This document shows, piece after piece, positions 48,960 through 56,382 of a DNA stretch of 64,000 nt. Source of the DNA: an uncultured Monoglobus sp. (GTDB taxonomy: Bacteria > Bacillota > Clostridia > Monoglobales > Monoglobaceae). Position 1 is the stretch's first letter, and every line of letters starts with the position of its first letter. Location of the stretch: NCBI GenBank assembly GCA_947625055.1, contig CANQMT010000011.1, forward strand, positions 1-64,000, in the 5' to 3' direction. A program made the translations under genes and the position numbers. The notes below the pieces were generated by a model. That model was given only the letters and a program-made list of their open reading frames with translations, was not told the DNA's origin and ran no database searches.

Positions 48960-49088
48960 TTAGGCAAGAATTTTTTCTCTGTTTATTCTGTCTGTTTTAC
49001 TTGTTTTTGATTTTGCTTTCAGCGCATCAAGAAAATCAACGATTTCCGATTTTCCGTTCTTGTCATAGTAAAACTCTACCTCGTACAA
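48960..49088 (-). pseudogene. Truncated HigB/Gp49-like toxin
   Basis: A 42-codon frame from a TTG start (GAAGGTG upstream) reads YEVEFYYDKNGKSEIVDFLD, then ends at KILA-stop. Full-length Gp49-like toxins begin exactly this way and continue after KILA for another 60-70 residues. The missing part includes the catalytic C-terminus, so the toxin is dead. The stop is 14 nt before the antitoxin start, which indicates an internal deletion joining the truncated toxin to the antitoxin leader. Confidence 0.75.
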
Positions 49089-49111
49089 CCTATACACCTT
49101 CTTTCTGTTAT

Positions 49112-49140
49112 ATGATAACATATTTGTTATCGTTAGTCAA
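49112..49140 (-). promoter_or_regulatory. Promoter and operator of the toxin-antitoxin remnant
   Basis: Minus strand TTGACT (49135-49140), 17 nt, TATCAT (49112-49117). The palindrome GATAAC-ATATTT-GTTATC (49114-49131) lies between -35 and -10 as an operator candidate. Confidence 0.7.
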
Positions 49141-49160
49141 TATGCTTATTAAAAATTTTT

Positions 49161-49215
49161 AAGCAAAAGAGCAACCTTTCGATTGCTCTCGATTATGATA
49201 TTCGGTTTTTCGCTC
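49161..49215 (-). terminator. Terminator module copy 1
   Basis: GAGCAA-CCTTTCGA-TTGCTC hairpin, T-run on the minus strand, after the 49285 gene. The same module recurs at 51116 and 51931. Confidence 0.75.
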
Positions 49216-49284
49216 TACAAGCGGGAATTTATTTTCTTATCGTGCTTTCCACTGTGTTTCGCTTACATCCTTCTCTTGTCGACA

Positions 49285-49794
49285 TTACCAACTTTCTTCT
49301 TCCTGATTTTTGAGGTGTCGACGGTATAACTGTTTAAACATTCTACTGTTGTCAGGCAAACAATCTAAAACAACATCTCCACCATCCATTGTAATGACAG
49401 CAACATCAAATCCTCCTGTACCGGTGCTAAAGTATCCATTTTTTAACACCTTCGTGCCATTATCAGTCTCTATACTGATTGACACATTATATGGCGGTGG
49501 AATTGGCAAATTGTTTGTTGGTATGTTTACTTTGTGATGTTCCTGCGGCGTCAACATATCTATCCTTGTAAATTCTATTATATTGTCTCCTTCTCCATAT
49601 GAAACACATATATTTCTGACCTCTTGATTTGTTTCATTATATATAACTACAGAATACATTGCGTGATTATAGAATGGAGATTTAGTAAATATGAAATTAT
49701 CATATGACCACCATATTATAAATGCTATACAAAATACAATCGCAATACTGATTATAGACCAGATGATTAACAGTATTCTTTTCCACATTTTCAC
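49285..49794 (-). CDS. Membrane-anchored protein of unknown function
   Basis: I choose the GTG at 49794 (VKMWKRILL) because GGAGGG lies 6 nt upstream; the product is 169 aa. One N-terminal helix (about residues 4-30) is followed by an extracytoplasmic beta-rich domain (VVIYNETNQEVRNICVSYGEG, VSISIETDNGTKVLKNGYF). The AT-rich base composition and lack of relatives nearby indicate acquired DNA. No family recognised. Confidence 0.7.
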   Translation of the reverse strand: MKMWKRILLIIWSIISIAIVFCIAFIIWWSYDNFIFTKSPFYNHAMYSVVIYNETNQEVRNICVSYGEGDNIIEFTRIDMLTPQEHHKVNIPTNNLPIPPPYNVSISIETDNGTKVLKNGYFSTGTGGFDVAVITMDGGDVVLDCLPDNSRMFKQLYRRHLKNQEEESW

Positions 49795-49808
49795 CAAACG
49801 CCCTCCCT

Positions 49809-49958
49809 TTATCGCCAATTTGCTACCCACAGTCCACCGGTGTTTATCATAACAACAATGGCATCGGCTAACTCATCCTCATAACTTGAATACCAATGGC
49901 TTTTTTTGAAATTACCGCCTAATTTTCGCCCTTTTCCGTTATTAATCTTAATGTTCCA
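49809..49958 (-). pseudogene. Gene remnant upstream of the 49285 gene
   Basis: A start-less 49-codon frame ends KKSHWYSSYEDELADAIVVM...NWR-stop, overlapping the following gene's leader. Just upstream in another frame DIFNESQLSDGTLRLI resembles the LSDGTLR motif of OLD/RecF-like AAA ATPases. Both look like decayed pieces. The 49795-50295 gap otherwise holds only such remnants. Confidence 0.4.
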
Positions 49959-50097
49959 TCAGACAACTGTGATTCATTAAATATATCTTCACAACCCTTT
50001 TGAGATCAATGATTTTGAAAACTTATGCTTTTCGATACATAAGCCTCACTCCATAAATTCCAATTTATCTTAGTCGTCCTCTGAAAGCCCTGTCATT

Positions 50098-50274
50098 TCA
50101 AGGCGTTTCGCCTGTTAAAAGCTCAAATCCCATGTGTTTTCCCTTGTTTTTGCCCTTACGAGACGAAATAAGGGGATTCATTGATTCAAATGCCAAGCTA
50201 CTTTTTTCGGAAAGTAATCCGCTCCCGACATTTGAGAGCGAAATACACCCCTCGCGCAAACTTATAGTTTGTAC
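50098..50274 (-). pseudogene. Decayed open frame with a basic tail
   Basis: A 58-codon frame with no ATG at its beginning (SLREGCISLSNVGSGLLSEK, then ISSRKGKNKGKHMGFELL). The nucleotide stretch TTTTCCCTTGTTTTTGCCCTTA within it recurs at 50871-50893. It is probably a fragment left by past insertion or recombination; no function assigned. Confidence 0.35.
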
Positions 50275-50295
50275 TCAGAACATCCGCTATTTGAA

Positions 50296-50847
50296 TCAAA
50301 GATCAAATTGATTTTTTATCATCTGCGCAACAACATCAGGCGCAAGATTTGTGTTGTCAATCTTCATGTAATTTTCAAATGGAATTTCCCCGTCCATACT
50401 CTCAAGGCGATATTTTTTATCATCATCTATCAGTCTTTGGTTGGACACCGGAACATTTCTTTTTGACGCTTTATTTAGAAGGCGATTATCCGTTGCGTTT
50501 CTCTTTAAGCGAACTTCGCGGGAGGCAACAAGCTCTACATAGTAGAATTCCGTATCGTATGGCATAAAAATATTCTTTACATACTCCACATAATCCCAGT
50601 CAGACTGCTGGTCAAAAGCCCACATATAGGTGAAAATCATCCCATAATTATCCGTCTTGGCAAACTCCTCAAACACAACCTGACGAAGCCTATTTATCGC
50701 TGCGCCGTTATACTGTCCAAAAATTTGAATGACCGGTTCAATGGTCATATGATTGTGAAACAATCTCAGCCCGGTTATTTTCGCCAACTCTTGGCCGACG
50801 GTCATTTTGCCCACAGCGGCATTTCCAATCATAAATAATAATTTCAT
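50296..50847 (-). CDS. P-loop kinase-like ATPase
   Basis: A 183-aa small-molecule-kinase-fold protein. Walker A is GNAAVGKMTV near the N-terminus (Met follows the Lys instead of Ser/Thr, with Thr one later), HNHMTIEPVI is the next conserved block, and a basic lid segment (SREVRLKRNATDNRL) follows. It is similar in layout to shikimate/adenylylsulfate-type kinases found as solitary resistance or unknown kinases. Substrate unknown. It is driven by a promoter in the 51066-51170 module about 220 nt upstream and is bracketed by a 28-bp direct repeat. Confidence 0.78.
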   Translation of the reverse strand: MKLLFMIGNAAVGKMTVGQELAKITGLRLFHNHMTIEPVIQIFGQYNGAAINRLRQVVFEEFAKTDNYGMIFTYMWAFDQQSDWDYVEYVKNIFMPYDTEFYYVELVASREVRLKRNATDNRLLNKASKRNVPVSNQRLIDDDKKYRLESMDGEIPFENYMKIDNTNLAPDVVAQMIKNQFDL

Positions 50848-51065
50848 TTTCTTTCCTGCACTTTCTGCAATTTTCCCTTGTATTTGCCCTTATCAGATGC
50901 AGGGCAAAGGTAAATTCGTATGAAACCATGTAAGGGAACAAAGTGAGTAAACTGCGATAAATCCTTTAGTTTCAAGGCTTTTGGAGAATTATAATATCAC
51001 TCTATAGCGGGTAGTAACAATCTAAGATTGTGACGAATTCAAATCCCGATTTATCGTTCTTTTTG
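50848..51065. other. Leader region of the P-loop gene, no gene
   Basis: The stretch 50848-51193 contains the second copy of the TTTTCCCTTGT repeat (50871-50898), AT-rich leader sequence without a supported frame, and the terminator-promoter module at 51066-51170. Confidence 0.5.
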
Positions 51066-51170
51066 ATTATGAAATAATCATACCATACCAACCGCAAAAA
51101 GTCAACACGGCGGAACAAAAGAGCAACCTTGCGATTGCTCTCGATTGCGGTATTCAAATTTTTGCTTGTC
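51066..51170 (-). promoter_or_regulatory. Terminator-promoter module copy 2
   Basis: On the minus strand the hairpin GAGCAATCGCAAGGTTGCTC plus TTTT ends the 51194 gene. Then TTGACT (51100-51105), 17 nt, TATGAT (51077-51082) starts the next transcript. About 95 bp are roughly 80 percent identical to copy 3 at 51876-51975. Confidence 0.75.
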
Positions 51171-51193
51171 AAATGAGGATCTGAATTATTGTT

Positions 51194-51829
51194 TTATAAG
51201 AATTTATCAACAAAATCTTTTAAGTCAATAAAATCCAATATGAAAACGCAATTATCATATTGTGCGATCTCTGTTTGATGGTCTTTATAATAGTTTTTCA
51301 CTTTTTCTTGTATTCGTCTTGTCGCTTCTAAAAAACCGGGCGAGTTTTTATAGCTTGCTCCATAGTATTTTATCTGTTCGGGCTTAGTTTTCGCCATCAT
51401 GTATTTAATTATCTCAAATCTTGAGAATATAATCGAATTATCATGTTCGTTTCGCAAGACACATACACTTAATTTTTCGGGCATGATTGTCATATCGGTA
51501 CAGCCGTTTTCAAAATTTCTTTCATTCTTGATTCCTGTTCCGTCAAACCGTAAATAAACTCCCTCGCCCAAAAAGTCAGAGAGATCGTTCGATTTCAGAA
51601 CTTTCTTTTTTACGGATTCATCTGCCACATTCATCTGTTCTTTTCGTATTTTACGAAATACAATATCAAAATCCACATATAGAGCAATCGCGCCCTCAAA
51701 TCCCTCAGAGAAAAATACCTTAATTTTTTCATCTCCGATCAGTTTGCCGTTAGTTTCATTTTTAGGCACCAATCCCTGTGCCGCAATAGAACAAAGATTG
51801 TTTAACGCCGTCATATGATAATAATACAT
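51194..51829 (-). CDS. Unassigned protein with ART-like N-terminus
   Basis: A 211-aa cytoplasmic protein. The N-terminus YYYHMTALNNLCSIAAQGLVPKN followed by IKVFFSEGFEGAIALY resembles the opening of ADP-ribosyltransferase-fold or DUF4433-like proteins (H in the first strand, GL.P, then YFS). The Tyr and Glu expected later are not clearly placed, so the relation is tentative. C-terminal half is polar and helical. AT-rich, single-gene unit with its own promoter in the 51876-51975 module; GGAGTGG precedes the ATG. Confidence 0.65.
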   Translation of the reverse strand: MYYYHMTALNNLCSIAAQGLVPKNETNGKLIGDEKIKVFFSEGFEGAIALYVDFDIVFRKIRKEQMNVADESVKKKVLKSNDLSDFLGEGVYLRFDGTGIKNERNFENGCTDMTIMPEKLSVCVLRNEHDNSIIFSRFEIIKYMMAKTKPEQIKYYGASYKNSPGFLEATRRIQEKVKNYYKDHQTEIAQYDNCVFILDFIDLKDFVDKFL

Positions 51830-51875
51830 AATATTATATCCACTCCTTTACGCAAACACCAAGTTAATGTTCTGT

Positions 51876-51975
51876 TTGATTATGGAATAATCATACTATA
51901 CCCGCCGGAAAAAATCAATACTTCGCAAAAAAGAGCAACCTTACGATTACTCTTGATCGTGGTATTCAGCTATCC
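51876..51975 (-). promoter_or_regulatory. Terminator-promoter module copy 3
   Basis: Hairpin GAGTAATCGTAAGGTTGCTC plus TTTTTT ends the 51996 gene on the minus strand. TTGATT (51913-51918), 17 nt, TATGAT (51890-51895) then drives the 51194 gene. Confidence 0.75.
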
Positions 51976-51995
51976 GCTCGACATACGGGACGTTG

Positions 51996-52694
51996 TTAAA
52001 TTGAAGCTACGAAAGCATTTATCAGCTTTTTACTGTCTTCATCAACATCATATGAAAATTCAGGATGCCATTGAACACCCACTATAAACTTATGAGACGG
52101 CATATATATACTTTCGATTAAGCCGTCTTCCGATATTGCCATTTTATTAAATGCAGGCGACAGCTTCCTGATCGCTTGATGATGATAGCTGTTTACTCCC
52201 ATTTGCTCCTTGCCCAAAATATCATAGAGGGGCGTATCAGTTAGTATTGTGACTTGATGTGCCGCCCTGTTGTACGGCGGCTTCATGTGATGGTTGACAC
52301 AACTGCTGTTCTCTGTTGCTAAATCTTGGTATAAAGTCCCGCCATAGAGGGAATTCATAAATTGAATACCTCGACAAATGCCTAATACAGATTTATCCAT
52401 TTCTACTGCGCTCGTTAAGATATATCGCTCCATTTCATCCCGTAATTTGCAGCATGGGCCGCACCACGGTTTGCGCTCGGCATGATAAATGCCCGGAGAC
52501 ACATCATGTCCGCCGGTCAGCAAAAATCCGCCGCATATTTCAAGGAAATAATCTAACTCCTTTGTTTTAGAGGTAAGAGGCAGCATTAATGGTATAGCGT
52601 TTTCCTCCTCCAACATTTTCATGTATCCCGGCAGCATCCAGTAGCTCTTTTTTTCGTCGTCATAAAGCGGCATGACACCGATTACTTTTCTCAT
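51996..52694 (-). CDS. Gamma-glutamyl-GABA hydrolase-type class I amidotransferase
   Basis: Peptidase C26/PuuD-like hydrolase cleaving gamma-glutamyl bonds. From the ATG at 52694 (GGAGGG upstream) it is 232 aa. GGFLLTGGHDVSPGIY gives the oxyanion-region pattern, the nucleophile Cys is in VLGICRGIQFMN, and the His-Glu pair is in GVQWHPEF. Conserved family length. Its promoter TTGAAC, 17 nt, TATAAT lies directly upstream (about 52733-52761). It stands as a single-gene unit in the accessory island. Confidence 0.92.
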   Translation of the reverse strand: MRKVIGVMPLYDDEKKSYWMLPGYMKMLEEENAIPLMLPLTSKTKELDYFLEICGGFLLTGGHDVSPGIYHAERKPWCGPCCKLRDEMERYILTSAVEMDKSVLGICRGIQFMNSLYGGTLYQDLATENSSCVNHHMKPPYNRAAHQVTILTDTPLYDILGKEQMGVNSYHHQAIRKLSPAFNKMAISEDGLIESIYMPSHKFIVGVQWHPEFSYDVDEDSKKLINAFVASI

Positions 52695-52805
52695 TATTTT
52701 TTCGCCCTCCAAATTCCGATTTGTACTTCTCGTATTATATCACAACCTACTGTGCCGTTCAATCCGTTTTTTATAATTGTCTGTGCGGGAAATGAAATAA
52801 AACAG

Positions 52806-52834
52806 TTGACAAATTCCGAAAACAGCGGTATAAT
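52806..52834 (+). promoter_or_regulatory. Promoter of the antisense RNA
   Basis: TTGACA (52806-52811), 17 nt, TATAAT (52829-52834) on the plus strand; both boxes are perfect consensus. No plus-strand gene follows; the transcript would run opposite to the 24-aa peptide gene. Confidence 0.85.
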
Positions 52835-52840
52835 ATGAAT

Positions 52841-52932
52841 ATAAGAAAAGGTAAAGCCTCAAACGGTTATGCCTCGTTAAGACTTTATTTTAGATAGCCC
52901 GAGCTTGGCTAGTGGGGGCTATCTTACTTTTT
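52841..52932 (+). ncRNA. Candidate antitoxin antisense RNA
   Basis: From the predicted start near 52841 the RNA extends about 90 nt to the hairpin AGATAGCCC (52892-52900) / GGGCTATCT (52916-52924), followed by TACTTTTT. It is complementary to the 3' end of the small peptide transcript, the arrangement of type I antitoxins of the RatA/txpA kind. Confidence 0.7.
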
Positions 52933-52993
52933 GCGTAAGTGTCAGCAAAAATACAATTGTCAAAATTAAAATTCTGATTATGTACTTTCTCAT
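52919..52993 (-). CDS. 24-aa hydrophobic peptide, candidate type I toxin
   Basis: ATG at 52993 with AGGAAGGAGGTGG upstream; the peptide MRKYIIRILILTIVFLL... is 24 aa, with one membrane helix and a basic tail. It is too short for the ORF track. The ribosome site sits in a stem (CTTCCT pairs with AGGAAG, 13-nt loop), and the RNA ends CGGTTATGCC and GGCATAACCG are complementary, allowing 5'-3' pairing of the mRNA. An antisense promoter faces its 3' end. A promoter for the peptide itself was not found; it may be transcribed from the acetyltransferase side. Confidence 0.7.
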   Translation of the reverse strand: MRKYIIRILILTIVFLLTLTQKVR

Positions 52994-53067
52994 AACAACC
53001 ACCTCCTTCCTCGACTTAGCGTTCAGGAAGTTTTCGGTGGCATAACCGCCCGGTGTGGGGAACCGCG

Positions 53068-53655
53068 TTAAACGCGCGGGTAACGGTCTTTGTCGGCCTC
53101 GGTGATCTCACGCATAACGCGGCACGGAACGCCGACCGCGATAACGCCCGAAGGAATGTCTTTTGTCACCACCGAGCCCGCGCCGATGACCGAGTTGTCG
53201 CCGATCGTGACGCCGCCCAAAATCGTGCAGCCCGCGCCTATCCATACGTTGCTGCCGACGGTTATCGGAAGGGCGACCTCAAGCCCTTCTTTCCTCTGAT
53301 CGGGGTCGAGAGCATGCTCCGCCGTTGTGAAGCAGCAGTTGGGCGCGATAAAAACATTGTCGCCGAACGTAATCTTGCCGCCGTCCAAAATCTGGCAGTT
53401 GCGATTGGCGAAAAAATTATCCCCGACCATCGTGTTGTATCCGTAATCGCACCAAAACGGCGCGTTCACGACCGGGCTTTCGCCCGCCTTGCCGAAAATT
53501 TGCCGAAGCAGCTTTTCCTGCGCGCCGCGGTCGGACGGGCGGAGCTTGTTAAACTCAAAACATATATCATTGCAGCGGCTGATGTCAGCCAGAATTTCCT
53601 TGTCATAATTGGCGTTGTATAAATATCCCAGCGCCGCTTTTTCTTTTTCTGTCAA
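53068..53655 (-). CDS. Maltose/galactoside-type O-acetyltransferase
   Basis: Left-handed beta-helix acetyltransferase transferring acetyl-CoA to sugar hydroxyls. The TTG at 53655 is the better start: GGAGG is 8 nt upstream and the 195-aa product begins with the family sequence TEKEKAALGYLYNANYD. Hexapeptide repeats (VFIAPNCCFTTAEHALDP, VWIGAGCTILGGVTIGDN, then VIGAGSVVTKD) and the catalytic His in TTAEH are present. The 3' end is close to the toxin locus. Confidence 0.93.
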   Translation of the reverse strand: MTEKEKAALGYLYNANYDKEILADISRCNDICFEFNKLRPSDRGAQEKLLRQIFGKAGESPVVNAPFWCDYGYNTMVGDNFFANRNCQILDGGKITFGDNVFIAPNCCFTTAEHALDPDQRKEGLEVALPITVGSNVWIGAGCTILGGVTIGDNSVIGAGSVVTKDIPSGVIAVGVPCRVMREITEADKDRYPRV

Positions 53656-53791
53656 TTTTATCGCCTCCGTATCATAGACGATTATACCATAAAAATTATT
53701 TTTATTCAATATTTTCCCGGCGCAATTTTTTGCACACCGCCCGTGATATACTTATATCATAAACAAAATTTAATTCACGGGAGGAATAAAA

Positions 53792-54022
53792 ATGATGATA
53801 CTTATCGCGATAATCTATTTCGGTTATCAATTAATTAAAGAGACTAATCAGGATATAGAGATGCGGCAATGGGCGATAAGCAAAGGCTATGACTCGTACC
53901 CGTCAAACACCGGTCTCAGAGACGTCAGGACCAACAAGCCGTATGTAAGCAAACCGCGGCAAGGGCTCAATCAGCACACATGCACCCTGTCAAACGGTGA
54001 AAAAATTACATTTTATAAATAA
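53792..54022 (+). CDS. Small protein with an N-terminal membrane helix
   Basis: A 76-aa protein: short hydrophobic start (MMILIAIIYFGYQLI) and a polar remainder ending QHTCTLSNGEKITFYK. GGGAGG precedes the ATG at good spacing. No family recognised. It is convergent with the flavin reductase gene, 12 nt apart. Confidence 0.65.
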   Translation: MMILIAIIYFGYQLIKETNQDIEMRQWAISKGYDSYPSNTGLRDVRTNKPYVSKPRQGLNQHTCTLSNGEKITFYK

Positions 54023-54034
54023 AAATCTCCTATA

Positions 54035-54505
54035 TTAAAATTTTTCTTCCACTTCCGCAATATACATTCTGTGCGGCGGCTCGGCCGCATACGCGCTTGC
54101 GACAACCTCCGGCGGCATATTCGAGGTGTCGAGGTCTTGGTGATATATCTTTTTGCAAACAAACGTCGTGTGCGCCTCGTTGAACGCCACGCCGTTATTT
54201 ACTGCCTTCGGAGTGATTTTCGTAAGCGAGAGCTTGTCGCCGTCTCTGCCGGATTTCGTGCCGAGCGTTAGCAAGTCCGCGCGGTATTCCTCCGGGAAAA
54301 AGCTCAAAGTAAACCGGTCGTTATTTTCGATAAACCAGTATGTGTAACGAATAGGCTTAACGTAAACCGTGACATCAGGCTTGCCCCAAAGTGTGCCCAT
54401 GCCGCCCCAGCTTATCGTCATGGTGTTGAAGTTATCAATGCTTCCCGCCGTCAAAAGCGCCCATTCCTTGTCAAACGTACCGAATATATCTGTTTTGAAA
54501 TTCAT
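54035..54505 (-). CDS. Flavin reductase-like FMN-binding protein
   Basis: A 156-aa member of the flavin reductase-like family (split-barrel FMN-binding fold). FDKEWALLTAGSIDNFNTMTISWGGMG is the N-terminal FMN-contact region (quoted in part) and TLGTKSGRDGDKLSLT the later conserved turn. Such proteins bind FMN and reduce flavins or act as stand-alone oxidoreductases. An internally deleted second copy of this gene lies at 55094-55177. AAAGGGG precedes the ATG. Confidence 0.88.
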   Translation of the reverse strand: MNFKTDIFGTFDKEWALLTAGSIDNFNTMTISWGGMGTLWGKPDVTVYVKPIRYTYWFIENNDRFTLSFFPEEYRADLLTLGTKSGRDGDKLSLTKITPKAVNNGVAFNEAHTTFVCKKIYHQDLDTSNMPPEVVASAYAAEPPHRMYIAEVEEKF

Positions 54506-54580
54506 CGTAGTTCCCCTTTCATATTTAAAATTTATAATCTACAGCGCGGGAATAATCGTCCCCGCAGTAATCAGCACAGC

Positions 54581-55018
54581 TCAAATGCCTAATGCTTTTT
54601 CCATACGAACGCATCGGAATGTTTCGCCCTCTATAAAAGGTTCGCCGCATTCTTTATAACCGATCAATCGATAAAAAGGCACCTTATTATCGCGGCTTTC
54701 AAGAATTGCTTTTTGATACCCCAACTCCTGTGCCCACTTCTCACATTCCCGTATAACTCTTGTCCCGATCCCCCGATGCCTGTATTCCGGCAGAACAACC
54801 ACTCTGCCGATCATAATGCTTTTGCTGTCAAGCCGGTACATCCGCGCGGTCGCTATTGGAAAATCATTATCAAGAATGACTATATATTTTGTTTCCGGAG
54901 TATCGTGTTCATCAAACTCCTGCCGAAGTGTTATATGGTGCTTCTTTGCCATTGCCTGTATTCTGACGTAATATGCTCCGGCTCGCTGCCATTCTTCTAC
55001 CGCTCTGATAATTTCCAT
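54581..55018 (-). CDS. GNAT-family N-acetyltransferase
   Basis: A 145-aa acetyltransferase from the ATG at 55018 (AAGGTG upstream). MIGRVVVLPEYRHRGIGTRVI carries the acetyl-CoA motif (RHRGIG, quoted in part) and VPFYRLIGYKECGEPFIEG the C-terminal substrate side. Resembles ElaA/YjcF-type GNATs. Substrate unknown. It separates the intact flavin reductase gene from the broken one. Confidence 0.9.
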   Translation of the reverse strand: MEIIRAVEEWQRAGAYYVRIQAMAKKHHITLRQEFDEHDTPETKYIVILDNDFPIATARMYRLDSKSIMIGRVVVLPEYRHRGIGTRVIRECEKWAQELGYQKAILESRDNKVPFYRLIGYKECGEPFIEGETFRCVRMEKALGI

Positions 55019-55093
55019 TGGTATCACCTTCTTAGCTTTCAGAAGTATCTGCCGTTGATTTACCGTTTGTATACTCCCGATTTGTTTATCTCG

Positions 55094-55177
55094 ATATACA
55101 TTCTGTGCGGCGGCTCGGAGTGATTTTCGTAAGCGCGGGCTTGTCGCCGTCTCTGCCGGATTTCGTGCCGAGCGTTA
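55094..55177 (-). pseudogene. Internally deleted flavin reductase fragment
   Basis: TATACATTCTGTGCGGCGGC matches 54061-54080 of the intact gene, and AGTGATTTTCGTAAGCG through GAGCGTTA matches 54212-54270. About 130 bp between them are missing, with CGG shared at the junction. The frame is broken. It indicates a past duplication followed by decay. Confidence 0.8.
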
Positions 55178-55199
55178 TAACCACATATTTTTCCTCCGT

Positions 55200-55847
55200 T
55201 TATTTACCTGCGATTCTCTTGCCCATTTCATACGCGCGGTTTAAATCGATCGGGAACTGCTTATCGCGCTGCTCCGCCTTATGCTTCTCGTCAAACATTC
55301 CCGCGTAATATTTTGAATAATCGGTAAACTGATATGTATCGCAGGAGTAAAGCGTCTCGCAACTGCCGAGGAACATTCCGAGCATTTTGCCGTAGCCCTC
55401 GAAGCGCGACAGAAACGGACTCTTTTGCAGATTTTCCTCGGATATGTTCATCGTCATAATAAGTCCGCATTCCTTCTTTTTCTTTAGCAGCTTCGCGCCG
55501 TCGTTTTCATAGTGCATGGTCGGGAAAAACAGTCTGTTAAGAAACGCGATCGTCTCTCCCGTCAGGTTTCCGTAGTATATCGGCGAGCCGATAATAAGCC
55601 CGTCCGCGTCCATTATTTTTTCATAAACCGGTTTCGCATCGTCATTAAAAGCACATATTCCGTCGGTCGTATTTCCGCGCAGCTTGCAGGCAAAGCAGCT
55701 TCGGCAATCCTTGAAATCGAGGTCAAATAAATGGATAAGCTCCGTTTGAGCGCCAGTTTCCATCGCGCCGCGCTCCGCTTCCGCGAGCAGCTTATGCGTG
55801 TTCCAGTTTTTTCGCGGGCTTCCGTTAATGAGTATTACTTTTTTCAT
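55200..55847 (-). CDS. NADPH-dependent FMN reductase / flavodoxin-family protein
   Basis: A 215-aa iron-sulfur-flavoprotein-like reductase. ILINGSPRKNWNTHKLL is the FMN phosphate-binding loop, CRSCFACKLRGN a cysteine pair region, and GLIIGSPIYYGNLTG the second FMN loop. It lies directly before the degenerate flavin reductase piece; the two flavoprotein genes may once have been an operon. AAAGGAGAAACAG precedes the ATG. Confidence 0.92.
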   Translation of the reverse strand: MKKVILINGSPRKNWNTHKLLAEAERGAMETGAQTELIHLFDLDFKDCRSCFACKLRGNTTDGICAFNDDAKPVYEKIMDADGLIIGSPIYYGNLTGETIAFLNRLFFPTMHYENDGAKLLKKKKECGLIMTMNISEENLQKSPFLSRFEGYGKMLGMFLGSCETLYSCDTYQFTDYSKYYAGMFDEKHKAEQRDKQFPIDLNRAYEMGKRIAGK

Positions 55848-56066
55848 CGCTGTTTCTCCTTTCTTTTTTTATTTTACCACTTTTTTCAATCAGGTTCAAT
55901 AGCAATATAAAATTGAGCACAAATTTTCCGAGATCCTTTGTTTTCTCTTCCCAAACCGCAAATTCATACTTCGTCGTATCAAACCGCTTTACAGTTTCCT
56001 TTTCAAGCTCCTTTATTGCGTTCGATTGTCCACTTTCGGAAAAAGCTCGCAGAATTCCTCGAATAA

Positions 56067-56288
56067 TTCTGTAATTCTGTTTTTAAACAGCTTATTGTAG
56101 GGATAATACGCAAGAAATCCGTGACGCATTTCATTTCGGGGCTTGCCGAGGGCGTTGACACATGTGCGGCGGAAATCGTGCTTGAAATAAAAGCCGGGCA
56201 TCCGAATATCACGTTAGAGGCGGCTATCCCCTGCGAAAATCAAACCGCAAACTGGAACGCCAAAAGCAAGGAACGGCTTAATATCTAA
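56067..56288 (+). pseudogene. Remnant of a YpsA/DUF1273 SLOG-family gene
   Basis: An open frame without a proper start reads VTHFISGLAEGVDTCAAEIV, then LEAAIPCENQTANWNAKSK, ending RLNI-stop. This is the central Rossmann-like SLOG core of YpsA-type proteins; the N-terminal part (usually with TGHR) and C-terminal third are missing. The surrounding 55.9-56.4 kb region has no intact gene. Confidence 0.75.
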
Positions 56289-56382
56289 AATTCTCGCAAA
56301 ACATTGTAGTTTTGCGAAAGACAAAAACTTATAAGTATTATTCTTCATATACAAAAAATTATTCAAAAGGAGGACTGTTATA

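Noticed and set aside
49831-50295. An intact gene between the 49285 and 50296 genes
   Set aside because: Only short start-less frames in different registers are seen; they are listed as remnants.
56003-56212. 69-aa and 62-aa minus-strand frames
   Set aside because: They are antisense to the SLOG-family remnant on the plus strand.
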